Assembly: GCF_016427535.1 (NCBI RefSeq)
Contig: NZ_JAELXV010000001.1
Location: forward strand, 248,001 to 312,000
Reading direction: 5' to 3'
Source of the DNA: Hymenobacter sp. BT559
GTDB lineage: Bacteria; Bacteroidota; Bacteroidia; Cytophagales; Hymenobacteraceae
DNA length: 64,000 nt
Shown: positions 46,091-54,222 of the stretch, in pieces
Numbering within the stretch: the first letter of the stretch is position 1
How the letters are laid out: the number at the start of each line of letters is the position of its first letter
Translations under genes and position numbers: made by a program
Notes under the pieces: model-generated
Databases searched by the model: none
Told to the model about the DNA's origin: nothing
What the model saw: only the letters and a program-made list of their open reading frames with translations

Positions 46091-47218
46091 ATGCAGACCG
46101 ACCTCTTTTTGCCCGTCCTCAATGCTCCCGCCCCCGCTGCCTTGCCGCCGCTCGACCTAGGCACGGCGCCCCGCACGCACGGCGCCAAGCTGTGGCTGCC
46201 CAAGCGTGTGCTCTTCACCCCCGATGCTTTACAGGAGGAGTACGGCCAGCAAATATTGGCCCGCGCCACCGCGCTCGACCTCGACATTGAGCTGCTGAAA
46301 AGCAACCGCCTCACCGGCCTGCGCGGCGATGATGAGCGCGCCACCTACCGCACTGCCAAAACCACGCTGGCCGTGGTGAACGCGCCCGCCGGGGCGCTGC
46401 GCCTGCAACCTACGCCCCCGTCGGCCGACTTCCAGCTTAACCTGGCCGAGGGCTGCCCTGCCCACTGCCAGTACTGCTACCTGGCCGGTAGCCTCAGCGG
46501 CCCGCCCGTGGTGCGCGCCTTTGCCAACCTGCCCAAGCTGCTAGCTAATACCCAGGTGTACGAGCGCGCCGACCGTCCCGTGAGCTTCGAGGCCAGCTGC
46601 TACACCGATGTGCTGGGTATCGAGCACCTCACCGGCGCCCTAGGGGAGTCCGTGCGCTACTTCGCCGGCCGCGAGGGCAGCCGGTTGCGCTTCGTGAGCA
46701 AGTACGACCATATCGACAGCCTGCTAGGCTTGCCGCACAATGGCCACACCCGCGCCCGCGCCTCGCTCAATGCCGAGCCGTTGGCCCGGCAGCTGGAGGG
46801 CGGCACCGCCAGCATCGAGGCGCGTATGCAGGCCCTGCGCCGACTGGCGCTGCCGGTGGCTCAGGGTGGGGGCGGCTACCCCGTGGGTATACTCATGGCG
46901 CCCATCATGCCCTTGCCCGACTGGCAGCAGCACTACGGCGAGCTGCTCGACCGCGTGCAGGCAGCCTTCGACTTTGACTGCGACCTCACCGTGGAGTTTG
47001 TGACGCACCGCTTCACGCCCGGCTCTAAGGAAGTGCTGCTCGGCTGGTACCCCAATACCACGCTCGACCTCAGCGAGGAAAGCCGCGCCGTGAAGCGCAA
47101 TAAGTTTGGTGGCCTCAAGTACGTTTACGACGTGCCTACTATGAAGGAATTGAAAGCGTGGTTCTATGCCGAGTGGCAGCGGCGCTTTCCGCACGCTCCC
47201 ATCCAGTACTGGACCTAG
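46091..47218 (+). CDS. Spore-photoproduct-lyase-like radical SAM protein
   Basis: 375 residues. Cluster motif Cys122-x3-Cys126-x2-Cys129 in 'AEGCPAHCQYCYLAGS', 'PVSFEASCYTDVLGIEHL' and 'RFVSKYDHIDSLLGLPHNG', diagnostic of the SplB family. Spore photoproduct lyase repairs 5-thyminyl-dihydrothymine in spores, but Bacteroidota make no endospores, so the substrate here is open; repair of UV lesions is possible. Stop TAG lies in a CCTAGG. Confidence 0.88.
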   Translation: MQTDLFLPVLNAPAPAALPPLDLGTAPRTHGAKLWLPKRVLFTPDALQEEYGQQILARATALDLDIELLKSNRLTGLRGDDERATYRTAKTTLAVVNAPAGALRLQPTPPSADFQLNLAEGCPAHCQYCYLAGSLSGPPVVRAFANLPKLLANTQVYERADRPVSFEASCYTDVLGIEHLTGALGESVRYFAGREGSRLRFVSKYDHIDSLLGLPHNGHTRARASLNAEPLARQLEGGTASIEARMQALRRLALPVAQGGGGYPVGILMAPIMPLPDWQQHYGELLDRVQAAFDFDCDLTVEFVTHRFTPGSKEVLLGWYPNTTLDLSEESRAVKRNKFGGLKYVYDVPTMKELKAWFYAEWQRRFPHAPIQYWT

Positions 47219-47307
47219 GGCACGGGCGCGTTGCAACTTGTTGCCAAAAAAGTGTACTTTGCAGTATGGTGCAAAGGTTGCGCCGCCGTCATTAGCGCCC
47301 CGTTGCT

Positions 47308-48030
47308 ATGAAAAGCCTGCTTTATCTGCTTGGGCTGCTGGCGTTCAGTAGCAGTTGCGAAGCGCAGCGGCCGGCTCCCTATTCGGCGCCGGCCTATAAG
47401 GCCACGCTGCAGCAGCTTACGCAGCGCCGCACTGCGCTAGCCACGCGCTATACCAAGGCGACTACCCCAGCCGCCCAAGCCGCCTGCCTGGTTGAAGCCC
47501 GCAAGCTTTGGCTCAACGCCTTGGACAAAACCGTCTTTCCGGCTTGGGAGAGCACGCCTTGGAGCTTCTACGGCCAAACCTGGGCACCTAGGCAGGGCAG
47601 TGTAGCCTGCGGCTACTTCGTCACGACGGCCCTTTTCGATACTGGCCTGCGGTTGCAGCGTTCGCTGCTGGCCCGGCAGGGTTCCGAGCGGCTTATTAAA
47701 AATCTAGTGGCGGAGAAGAATATCAGCCGCTACCGCAAAATAAGCCAGGCCAATTTTGTGCAGCAGGTGCGCGCCCTCGGGCCGGGCCTCTACCTGGTGG
47801 GGCTCGATTTTCACGTGGCCTTTCTGCGCGTGAGTGAGGGCGGCGCTGTGCAAATGGTACACGCCTCCTGGATACGGCCCAAGCCGCGCGTAGTGCGCGA
47901 AGCTGCTGACTCTAGCCCCGCGCTCGCCTCTAAATACCGCGTAGTCGGCAAGCTCTCGGCCGATGATGCCTTGCTGAAGGCGTGGCTGCTTAGCCAGCCC
48001 CTAGCTGTGCACAACCTCTCCGTAAAATAG
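47308..48030 (+). CDS. Exported hypothetical protein, possible NlpC/P60-like cysteine hydrolase fold
   Basis: 240 residues. Signal peptide with Cys17 near 'FSSSCEAQ', possibly a lipobox variant. Around residues 98-110 'SVACGYFVTTALFDTGL' places a Cys before a helix, and 'YLVGLDFHVAFLRV..VHAS' gives a His in a strand: the Cys-His order of papain-like NlpC/P60 enzymes. No family signature is firm, so the fold is inference. Confidence 0.55.
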   Translation: MKSLLYLLGLLAFSSSCEAQRPAPYSAPAYKATLQQLTQRRTALATRYTKATTPAAQAACLVEARKLWLNALDKTVFPAWESTPWSFYGQTWAPRQGSVACGYFVTTALFDTGLRLQRSLLARQGSERLIKNLVAEKNISRYRKISQANFVQQVRALGPGLYLVGLDFHVAFLRVSEGGAVQMVHASWIRPKPRVVREAADSSPALASKYRVVGKLSADDALLKAWLLSQPLAVHNLSVK

Positions 48031-48040
48031 CCGCGGCTAC

Positions 48041-48313
48041 CTAGCAGCCGCAGCGGTAGTCCGGCGCATTGGCGTAGGCCGGGGCCGGCGTGTCATCGAG
48101 GCGCAAGATGCGGTCGAGCCGCACTTCCTCGCCTGATGCCAACACGGCGTATTCGGCATGGTCGCGCGTCACGAAAGTGCGCAGGGTAGTCGGACCCTGG
48201 CATAGCTCGTGCAAGTCGTTGAAATACTGTAAATACACTTGCTGCTTGCGGGTGGCGGCGGCTTCGAGCACGTCGTAGAAGTCGCAGGCTACGGGTTTAT
48301 AATCGGTTAGCAT
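48041..48313 (-). CDS. Rof (Rho-binding antiterminator)-like small protein
   Basis: 90 residues. 'DYKPVACDFYDVLEAAATRKQQVYLQYFND' and 'EYAVLASGEEVRLDRILRLD' follow the Rof/YaeO pattern: a small Sm-like beta barrel that binds Rho factor and inhibits termination in E. coli. Two Cys at the very C-terminus (CGC) are extra. The call is from pattern only. Confidence 0.6.
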   Translation of the reverse strand: MLTDYKPVACDFYDVLEAAATRKQQVYLQYFNDLHELCQGPTTLRTFVTRDHAEYAVLASGEEVRLDRILRLDDTPAPAYANAPDYRCGC

Positions 48314-48379
48314 ACCTAGGGTTAATAAGTTGGTAGTAGTTTACGCACTCCATCAGCCGCGCGTTAAGCAGTAAGCTAT

Positions 48380-48928
48380 ATGACCATCGCCGAGTTTTGG
48401 CGCAGCCAGCAATTCAGCTATCTCGCCACTTATTCCTTCAACCGCGGGCCCAAGCTCGCCGCATTGCACCAAGCTACAAGTAAGGCTATTGAAGACCTCA
48501 AGCAGTCAATACCTTCTAGCAGATTTATGCAGCAGATTAAGCTAAGACGACAATTAGCTGAACTGGAGAAGCAAATGCAAATGGGCTTGTACCGAAAACG
48601 ATTAACCAATCAGCAACTAATCATGGATAGTACCGCTGACCAAGTTGCAGTGATTAAGTGCAATTCGCTAGAAGCTAAGCAAGTAGATGCAATATTTCGG
48701 GCGACACCTGGAGAGGTTGTTTACGCTGCATGTCCACCGGTTTACCGCGATGCGCTGGCTTTTTACGATGAGCAGGGCCAGTTGCTACGAGTGCTTAATA
48801 TCTGCTTTGGGTGCTTATTTATGGAAACTAATGACGAGGTAGCAGTAGGAGCTAATGTGAACATTTATGAGGCGCTCCGTAAGCTATTTATCGACCTAGG
48901 ACACCCAATCGAGGACCACGAGCATTAA
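48380..48928 (+). CDS. Hypothetical protein of low GC content
   Basis: 182 residues, soluble. A helical N-terminal half ('KAIEDLKQSIPSSRFMQQIKLRRQLAELEKQM') and a C-terminal alpha/beta part ('GEVVYAACPPVYRDALAFYDEQGQLLRVLNICFGCLFM'). No family recognised. Base and codon use is much more AT-rich than in adjacent genes, suggesting recent acquisition. It is alone between a Rof-like gene and mscS. Confidence 0.6.
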   Translation: MTIAEFWRSQQFSYLATYSFNRGPKLAALHQATSKAIEDLKQSIPSSRFMQQIKLRRQLAELEKQMQMGLYRKRLTNQQLIMDSTADQVAVIKCNSLEAKQVDAIFRATPGEVVYAACPPVYRDALAFYDEQGQLLRVLNICFGCLFMETNDEVAVGANVNIYEALRKLFIDLGHPIEDHEH

Positions 48929-48961
48929 CTTAGAAACAGGCTAGCATTTAGCCGTTGCTCA

Positions 48962-50059
48962 TCATTTAACACTGGCTAATACACTTTTACCAGTCCCCTC
49001 ATCTTGCAGCAGCGCCCGGGTGCGTGGTAGGCTTTCGGGGTAATTGGCTTGCAGAAAAGCCATCATGTGCTCGCGCACAAAACAGCGCAGGTCGAAGAGC
49101 GCGCTGGCATTGGCCGCGCTCATCAGGCAGCGCAGCTCAATGGTGCGCTCCTTCGAGTCGGTGACCTGAAGCGCGCACACACGCTGGTCCCACAGCGAGT
49201 TGTCCGCCAGCAAGCGGCTCAGCTCAGTGCGGAGGGCCTCCACGGGCACCGTATAATCGACGTAGAGAAACGCCGTGCCCAGGAGCTGCGCGCTGCTGCG
49301 TGTCCAGTTCTGAAAAGGCTTCTCGATGAAATAATTAAGTGGCAGCACCAAGCGGCGCTCGTCCCAGATTTTGAGCACCACGTAGGTAAACGTGATTTCC
49401 TCTACCCGGCCCCATTCGCCCTCCACCACCAGCACATCGTCGAGCCGAATAGGCTGCGTAAAAGCCAGCTGAAAGCCGGCCAGCAAGTTGCTGATGGAGC
49501 GCTGCGCTGCAAAGCCCACAATAACGCTGGCAATACCGGCCGACGTGAGCAGGCCCGTACCTAGGCGGCGCACCGTAGCAAAGCTCATCAGCACCAGCCC
49601 CACCGCCACAAAGCCGATGAGCCCCACGGCCACGCGCTTCACAAATTGAAGCTGGGTGAAGAGTTTACGCGCCCGTAGATTGTCGCCGCTTTCGAGCTGA
49701 TAGAAGCGTTGAATGAGGTCTTGGACCACGTCCAGGGTCTTGATGAGGCCCCAGGCAAAAGACAAAACCAGCATAAACTCAACTATCCGGCGCAGCACCT
49801 CAAACTGCTTGGGCGGCAGCGGCAGTAGCGGCAGCAGCAGCGACCACGCCAGCACCGGAAAGAAGAACGAACTGGCCCGGCGCAGGTGCAGTATCACCGA
49901 CCGCGCGGCGGCCGAGTCCTCACGCCGGTCGTAGGCCCGTAGCCCAGCAAACAGCAGCCACTTCACTAGCAGCCCGGTGGCCAGGCCGCCCAGCAGCACC
50001 CCCAGCACTACAATTACATCGGGAAATCGCTCTAGCAATTCAGCAAATTGTTCTTTCAT
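48962..50059 (-). CDS. Mechanosensitive ion channel, MscS family
   Basis: 365 residues. ~4 membrane spans in the first 170 residues, then the pore-lining helix 'AGIASVIVGFAAQRSISNLLAGFQLAFTQPIRLDDVL' and the beta domain 'VEGEWGRVEEITFTYVVLKIWDERRLVLPLNYFIEKPFQNWTR', both standard for MscS. It opens under membrane tension to release solutes after osmotic downshock. Confidence 0.93.
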   Translation of the reverse strand: MKEQFAELLERFPDVIVVLGVLLGGLATGLLVKWLLFAGLRAYDRREDSAAARSVILHLRRASSFFFPVLAWSLLLPLLPLPPKQFEVLRRIVEFMLVLSFAWGLIKTLDVVQDLIQRFYQLESGDNLRARKLFTQLQFVKRVAVGLIGFVAVGLVLMSFATVRRLGTGLLTSAGIASVIVGFAAQRSISNLLAGFQLAFTQPIRLDDVLVVEGEWGRVEEITFTYVVLKIWDERRLVLPLNYFIEKPFQNWTRSSAQLLGTAFLYVDYTVPVEALRTELSRLLADNSLWDQRVCALQVTDSKERTIELRCLMSAANASALFDLRCFVREHMMAFLQANYPESLPRTRALLQDEGTGKSVLASVK

Positions 50060-50165
50060 ACTACCAGTGCCCCGCGCCGGTAAAGACGACCTTAGCGGTG
50101 GTCAGTGTACCCGGCGCGGAGCCGAAAGGTTGGTAAATGGCCGCCAGAGTGAATGGTGACCCCCG

Positions 50166-50726
50166 CTAGCACCCTAGGTGCCGCAAGGCTAGCAAGCACA
50201 GCGCCACCGAGCCCGACACCCGGATTTCGCCCTGCATAATGCGCTCGGCTACCTCGGCCAGCGGCACTAGCACCACCTCAATATTTTCGGTTTCGTCGAG
50301 GTCCTGCTCGGCCACGAGTTGCACCCCGCGGGCCAGAAAAAACGAGATGCTATTCGTGTCCTTCGTCGGGTTGTCGATGACTTCGAGCAGTGGCTCCAGC
50401 GGCGTGTCGGTATCGTAGCCGGTTTCTTCGCGCAGCTCGCGCCGGGCGGCACCTAGGGGCGAGGTTTCGCCCTCGTCGACCACGCCGCCGGGCAGCTCCA
50501 GCAAGATTTGGCCCGCCGCGTGCTTGTACTGGCGCACAAAAACTACTTGGTCGTCAGCGGTCAGCGGGAAGGTGAGCACCACGTGCGGCCGCACGCTCAC
50601 AAAATAGTCGTCGAGCACCTGGCCGCTGGGCAGCTCCACGTGGTCGCGCCGCAGCTTGTACCACGGGTGGTCAAATACCAGTTCCGATTTTAGCGTTTTC
50701 CAGGGTTCAATCTTAGGTGCCATCAT
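50166..50726 (-). CDS. NUDIX hydrolase, ADP-ribose pyrophosphatase-like
   Basis: 186 residues from ATG 50726 (a second ATG follows directly). The Nudix box reads GVVDEGE...RELREETGYD; the span between the two halves is one residue longer than the canonical GX5EX7REUXEEXGU. The upstream 'LLELPGG' and the general layout match ADP-ribose/NDP-sugar pyrophosphatases. Housekeeping clean-up of nucleotide sugars is likely. Confidence 0.88.
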   Translation of the reverse strand: MMAPKIEPWKTLKSELVFDHPWYKLRRDHVELPSGQVLDDYFVSVRPHVVLTFPLTADDQVVFVRQYKHAAGQILLELPGGVVDEGETSPLGAARRELREETGYDTDTPLEPLLEVIDNPTKDTNSISFFLARGVQLVAEQDLDETENIEVVLVPLAEVAERIMQGEIRVSGSVALCLLALRHLGC

Positions 50727-50852
50727 GAAGGGTGATAAGTCAATGTCAAGCAGCAAAAGGCGCAAGATATGGCCGGGCCGACCCCGGCAGCGCGTGCCTC
50801 AGCGCTTGCTGGCGGCTGGTGGCCTAGATGCCACCTAGGCCGCTCACGGCTA

Positions 50853-51791
50853 CTAAATGCCTGGCAAGCCGCTTTTATGCTTCTTCAAAAGTAGCCAGAG
50901 GCCACCCACTGCCAGCACTCCAATGCCCACCGCCACGGCGGCCTTGGGCAGCCGGGCACGAGGGGCGGGGCGGCACTGCGCAATAGCAGCGTCTAGAAAA
51001 TCGGCGCCGCTGGTGGCGGCCAAAATCAAGCGAATAGTTTCGGCTGGCTGGTCCCACTGCGGCAGGTGGCCGCACTGCGCAAACCAATACAGTCGGGCAT
51101 CCGGGAATTTTTCGAGCGCTCGCTTCGACTCGCCGGGCCAGCACACGCGGTCTTGCCGGCCCCAGCCAATGACGAGCGGCGCCGAAATAGAAGACCTAGG
51201 CGCGCCTTGCTGCTCGTCGCCATACACTAAGTTGGTCAGGGCCTCCTCAAAAGAGGGGGCATTGGCGTAGCTGCGCAGCTCATCGAGTGCCGCCTGGGCC
51301 GGCACTCGCCACGGATGGGCCGAAAACTGCGCTAGCAGCAAGGTGCGCGTCACGGCATTGCCGGTGAGAGCCGGCATCAGGGGCTGCAAGGCTTTCAGCA
51401 GCTTCACCGACAAGCCTATGCTGTGGTAGAACACCGGTACTTGCCACCCCGCCCAAAACCCGCCGGGGTCGAGCGCCACCACCGCGCCCACTATGCCGCC
51501 GCGCCGGGCCAGCTCTAGCACCAGCCGTGCCCCCATCGAGCTGCCTACCACATCGATACCTAGGAGGTCGTGCCGCAGCAAAAAAGTCGTTACCGCATCG
51601 GCCAGCGTGCCGATAGTCACGGGCCCCGTCAGGGGCGGCGTAGCGCCAAAGCCGGGCAGGTCCACCGCCAGCACGTCGCGCTCGGCGGCCAACTCGTCCA
51701 GGATGGTTTGCCACGAGCGCCAACTGCCCCCAATGCCGTGTAGCAGCAAAAGGGGCTTGCCGGCCCCACGCCGCACGTAGTTCATTTCCAT
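50853..51791 (-). CDS. Alpha/beta hydrolase with C-terminal membrane tail
   Basis: 312 residues from ATG 51791 ('MEMNYVRRGAGKPLLLLHGIGG'); the frame is open further upstream but without family resemblance. Nucleophile elbow 'DVVGSSMGARLVLEL' with Ser, acid in 'IGWGRQDRVCWP' and His in 'AQCGHLPQWDQP'. Beyond the fold, residues ~283-312 form 'LPKAAVAVGIGVLAVGGLW' plus 'LLLKKHKSG', one membrane helix with a basic end, closely matching the tail of the MBL hydrolase at 36271. Substrate unknown. Confidence 0.87.
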   Translation of the reverse strand: MEMNYVRRGAGKPLLLLHGIGGSWRSWQTILDELAAERDVLAVDLPGFGATPPLTGPVTIGTLADAVTTFLLRHDLLGIDVVGSSMGARLVLELARRGGIVGAVVALDPGGFWAGWQVPVFYHSIGLSVKLLKALQPLMPALTGNAVTRTLLLAQFSAHPWRVPAQAALDELRSYANAPSFEEALTNLVYGDEQQGAPRSSISAPLVIGWGRQDRVCWPGESKRALEKFPDARLYWFAQCGHLPQWDQPAETIRLILAATSGADFLDAAIAQCRPAPRARLPKAAVAVGIGVLAVGGLWLLLKKHKSGLPGI

Positions 51792-51941
51792 AAATAGTGA
51801 AAAAATAAATACCGATGTATTGGTAAATAAAAAGCTGTTTCCGGCCCGTAATACGGTGTGTGCGCAAAACCAGGCATTCGGCGTGCGCTGCCAGCGGCAC
51901 CCGGCAACGGCTGCCACGCCGGCGGCTCAGTAAATAAGGCC

Positions 51942-51949
51942 TACCTTTG
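51942..51949 (+). promoter_or_regulatory. Bacteroidota-type -7 promoter element for the cold-shock gene
   Basis: TACCTTTG matches TAnnTTTG exactly. The transcript would start near 51957 and carry a ~95-base leader, which is in line with the long structured leaders of cold-shock genes. No clear -33 TTG was seen. Confidence 0.5.
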
Positions 51950-52052
51950 GGTCAAAGACCAATCGACTTGTGTAAGTACAATCGGCTTAGTTCGCTAAGT
52001 TGCTTCTGTAGGTTCGCTGCTGCTTGCTCTATCACTTTTTATCCTTAGCATC

Positions 52053-52244
52053 ATGCAAACAGGAACCGTAAAATTCTTCAACGAAACCAAAGGCTTCGGC
52101 TTCATCAAAGTAGACCAGAGCGGCGAAGATGTCTTCGTGCACGTAACCGACCTCATCAGCGAAATTCGCGAAAATGACAAGGTGCAGTTTGAAATTGCCC
52201 AGGGCAAAAAAGGCCCGAACGCCGTGAAAGTATCGCTCGTTTAA
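52053..52244 (+). CDS. Cold-shock protein, CspA family
   Basis: 63 residues, a single cold-shock OB fold. RNP1 'KGFGFIKV' and RNP2 'DVFVHVTDL' are present. It binds single-stranded nucleic acid and melts RNA structure. Followed by a strong terminator, so monocistronic. Confidence 0.97.
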   Translation: MQTGTVKFFNETKGFGFIKVDQSGEDVFVHVTDLISEIRENDKVQFEIAQGKKGPNAVKVSLV

Positions 52245-52271
52245 GGAACGAGTAGCTGCTCAGGCCACTAG

Positions 52272-52306
52272 AAAAAGCCTCGCTGGTTCGCCAGCGAGGC
52301 TTTTTT
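52272..52306 (+). terminator. Terminator of the cold-shock gene
   Basis: Perfect 15-bp stem (52272-52286 with 52291-52305), TTCG tetraloop and T6 run. Confidence 0.92.
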
Positions 52307-52409
52307 GTATAAGGGCGGGAAGCGTTGCATTGTTTCTTTGTAACCTAGGAAGCCCGCCGCCAGGCAAGCATCCCGGGCCTGCTGCCTTTTTTAATCTCCC
52401 TCGTTCGCT

Positions 52410-53225
52410 ATGCCCATCCCCATTTACCAAGTCGACGCGTTTGCGCGCGGCCCGTTCACTGGCAATCCGGCCGCCGTGTGCCCCCTCCCCGAGTGGCTGC
52501 CGGCCGACACTATGCAGCAGATTGCGGCCGAAAACAACCTCGCCGAAACGGCTTTTTTCATTCCCTTGCCAGCCGGCGGTGAGGCCGATTTTCACTTGCG
52601 CTGGTTTACGCCCACGTTCGAGATTGACCTGTGCGGGCATGCCACGCTGGCCACCGCCCACGTGCTCTGGAACGAGCGCGGCTTCGCCAAGCCCGAAATT
52701 GCCTTTTTAAGTCAGAGCGGAGTATTGCGCGTGCGCCGCGAGGAAGACGGCCGCCTAGTGCTCGACTTTCCGAGCCGCCCACCGCAGCTGCTGGCCATCG
52801 AGCAGCACCCCGAGGTGCTGATGCAGTCGCTCGGGCCCGGCGCGGCCACGCCGCTGGCCGTGCTGGCTTCCCGCGACCTGGTAGTCGAGTTTGCCCACGC
52901 CGATGAAGTGCTAGCGCTGCGACCCGATTTTGCCGCCCTCATCGACCTAGGCTACATTGGCCTCGTGGCCACCGCGCCGGGCACGGGCGGCGTCGATTTT
53001 GTGTCGCGCTTCTTCGCCCCCGAGGTAGGCGTGCCCGAAGACCCTGTTACGGGCTCAGCCCACAGCACACTCATCCCGTTCTGGGCCGAGAAGCTAGGCA
53101 AGACCGAGCTGTTTGCCCGCCAAGAGTCGGCACGGGGTGGCGAGCTATGGTGCCGCCTGCGCGGCGACCGCGTCGATATCGGCGGCTACGCTGTGACGTA
53201 CCTGCGCGGCGAGCTGGCAGTGTAG
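52410..53225 (+). CDS. PhzF-family isomerase/epimerase
   Basis: 271 residues. Start motif 'YQVDAFARGPFTGNPAAVC', catalytic Glu46 in 'NNLAETAFF', 'LCGHATLATAHVLW' and 'VPEDPVTGSAHSTLIPFW', the full set for PhzF. PhzF itself isomerises a phenazine precursor; most family members are uncharacterised. No phenazine genes are present, so the substrate is unknown. Confidence 0.93.
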   Translation: MPIPIYQVDAFARGPFTGNPAAVCPLPEWLPADTMQQIAAENNLAETAFFIPLPAGGEADFHLRWFTPTFEIDLCGHATLATAHVLWNERGFAKPEIAFLSQSGVLRVRREEDGRLVLDFPSRPPQLLAIEQHPEVLMQSLGPGAATPLAVLASRDLVVEFAHADEVLALRPDFAALIDLGYIGLVATAPGTGGVDFVSRFFAPEVGVPEDPVTGSAHSTLIPFWAEKLGKTELFARQESARGGELWCRLRGDRVDIGGYAVTYLRGELAV

Positions 53226-53397
53226 AGCTTAGGTCTGTTCGGCACATCCAGTTGGCGGTTGGGCCTATAGGGTAGGGCGTTTAGCTGCCTAGGGCGCGGA
53301 TTAAGTCATTGCGGGCGTTAACTTTAATTTTGCTAAAGCAAAATCTGACTATCAGCGCGCTTCGTACCTGTCGGCCAAGATTTTCGACCTTCCTTTT

Positions 53398-54138
53398 ATG
53401 CCTGTTACTGCTACCGCTACCCCTCAGCTTACCTGCGTCATCGTCGATGACAATGAAATAAATCGTCTCACCCTCGAGCATTTGGTGGACCTAACACCCG
53501 AACTCACGCTAGTGGCCTCGCTGCCGGGTGGGGTCGAGGCCCTCCATTATTTTCGGCAAGGCGGTCAATGCGACCTGCTGCTGCTCGATGTGGAGATGCC
53601 CAACCTCTCGGGCCTGGAGCTAGCCAAAATGCTGCCCGCCCCCGCGCCCGCCGTGGTGCTCGTGACCACGCACCGCAGCTTCGCAGTAGCGGCATTTGAG
53701 CTACAAGTCACTGATTACTTGGTAAAGCCCGTTGAGTTTAGCCGCTTTAGCCAGGCAGTAGCTAGGGTGCTGGCGGCGCGTCCCGCACCGGCCCCTGCGC
53801 GCTCGGCCGCTCCCAAGCAGCTCGCTGCCGCCGACTTGTTTGTGAAGGTGGGCACCCGTACCATCAAGGTAGATTTCAATGAGGTGCTATACATCGAAGC
53901 GCTTTCGACCTACTCGGTGCTGGTGACATCCTCGCACAAGCATATTGTTTATCTCACACTCAAGAACTTAGCTGAGCGCCTGCCGTTTGATAATTTCCTG
54001 CGAGTGCATCGCTCCTACATCGTGAACATGCAGCGCATCGAGGCCGTCGAAGACTATATGTTGAAGATTGGGCCCTACGAGGTGCCAGTTGGCAAGTCGT
54101 ACCAAGAAGAGTTTCTGCGCAACCTGCAGAGCTTGTAA
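53398..54138 (+). CDS. LytTR-family response regulator (copy 2)
   Basis: 246 residues. Receiver with 'VIVDDNEINRLTLEHLV', Asp64 in 'LLLDVEMPNLSG', Lys in 'YLVKPVEF'; linker rich in Pro/Ala; LytTR domain ('VDFNEVLYIEALSTYSVLVT', 'FLRVHRSYIVNMQRIE'). Clearly paralogous to 13331-14101, with the same convergent hybrid kinase next door, so the pair was duplicated as a unit. Confidence 0.93.
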   Translation: MPVTATATPQLTCVIVDDNEINRLTLEHLVDLTPELTLVASLPGGVEALHYFRQGGQCDLLLLDVEMPNLSGLELAKMLPAPAPAVVLVTTHRSFAVAAFELQVTDYLVKPVEFSRFSQAVARVLAARPAPAPARSAAPKQLAAADLFVKVGTRTIKVDFNEVLYIEALSTYSVLVTSSHKHIVYLTLKNLAERLPFDNFLRVHRSYIVNMQRIEAVEDYMLKIGPYEVPVGKSYQEEFLRNLQSL

Positions 54139-54157
54139 GTCATCCAAAGTCAGTAAT

Positions 54158-54216
54158 TAGCATAAGGGGTGGTGAGCGTAATACGCTATGTATTACGCCC
54201 ACCACCCCTTATGCTA
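54158..54216. terminator. Long hairpin between convergent regulator and kinase
   Basis: 27-bp stem (54158-54184 with 54190-54216), one G:T pair, 5-base loop. Unlike the copy-1 pair at 14131, it does not belong to the GC-rich repeat family. Confidence 0.8.
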
Positions 54217-54222
54217 AACGAG

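Noticed and set aside
52410..53225. Phenazine biosynthesis locus because of PhzF
   Set aside because: No other phenazine genes are nearby and most PhzF-family proteins act elsewhere.
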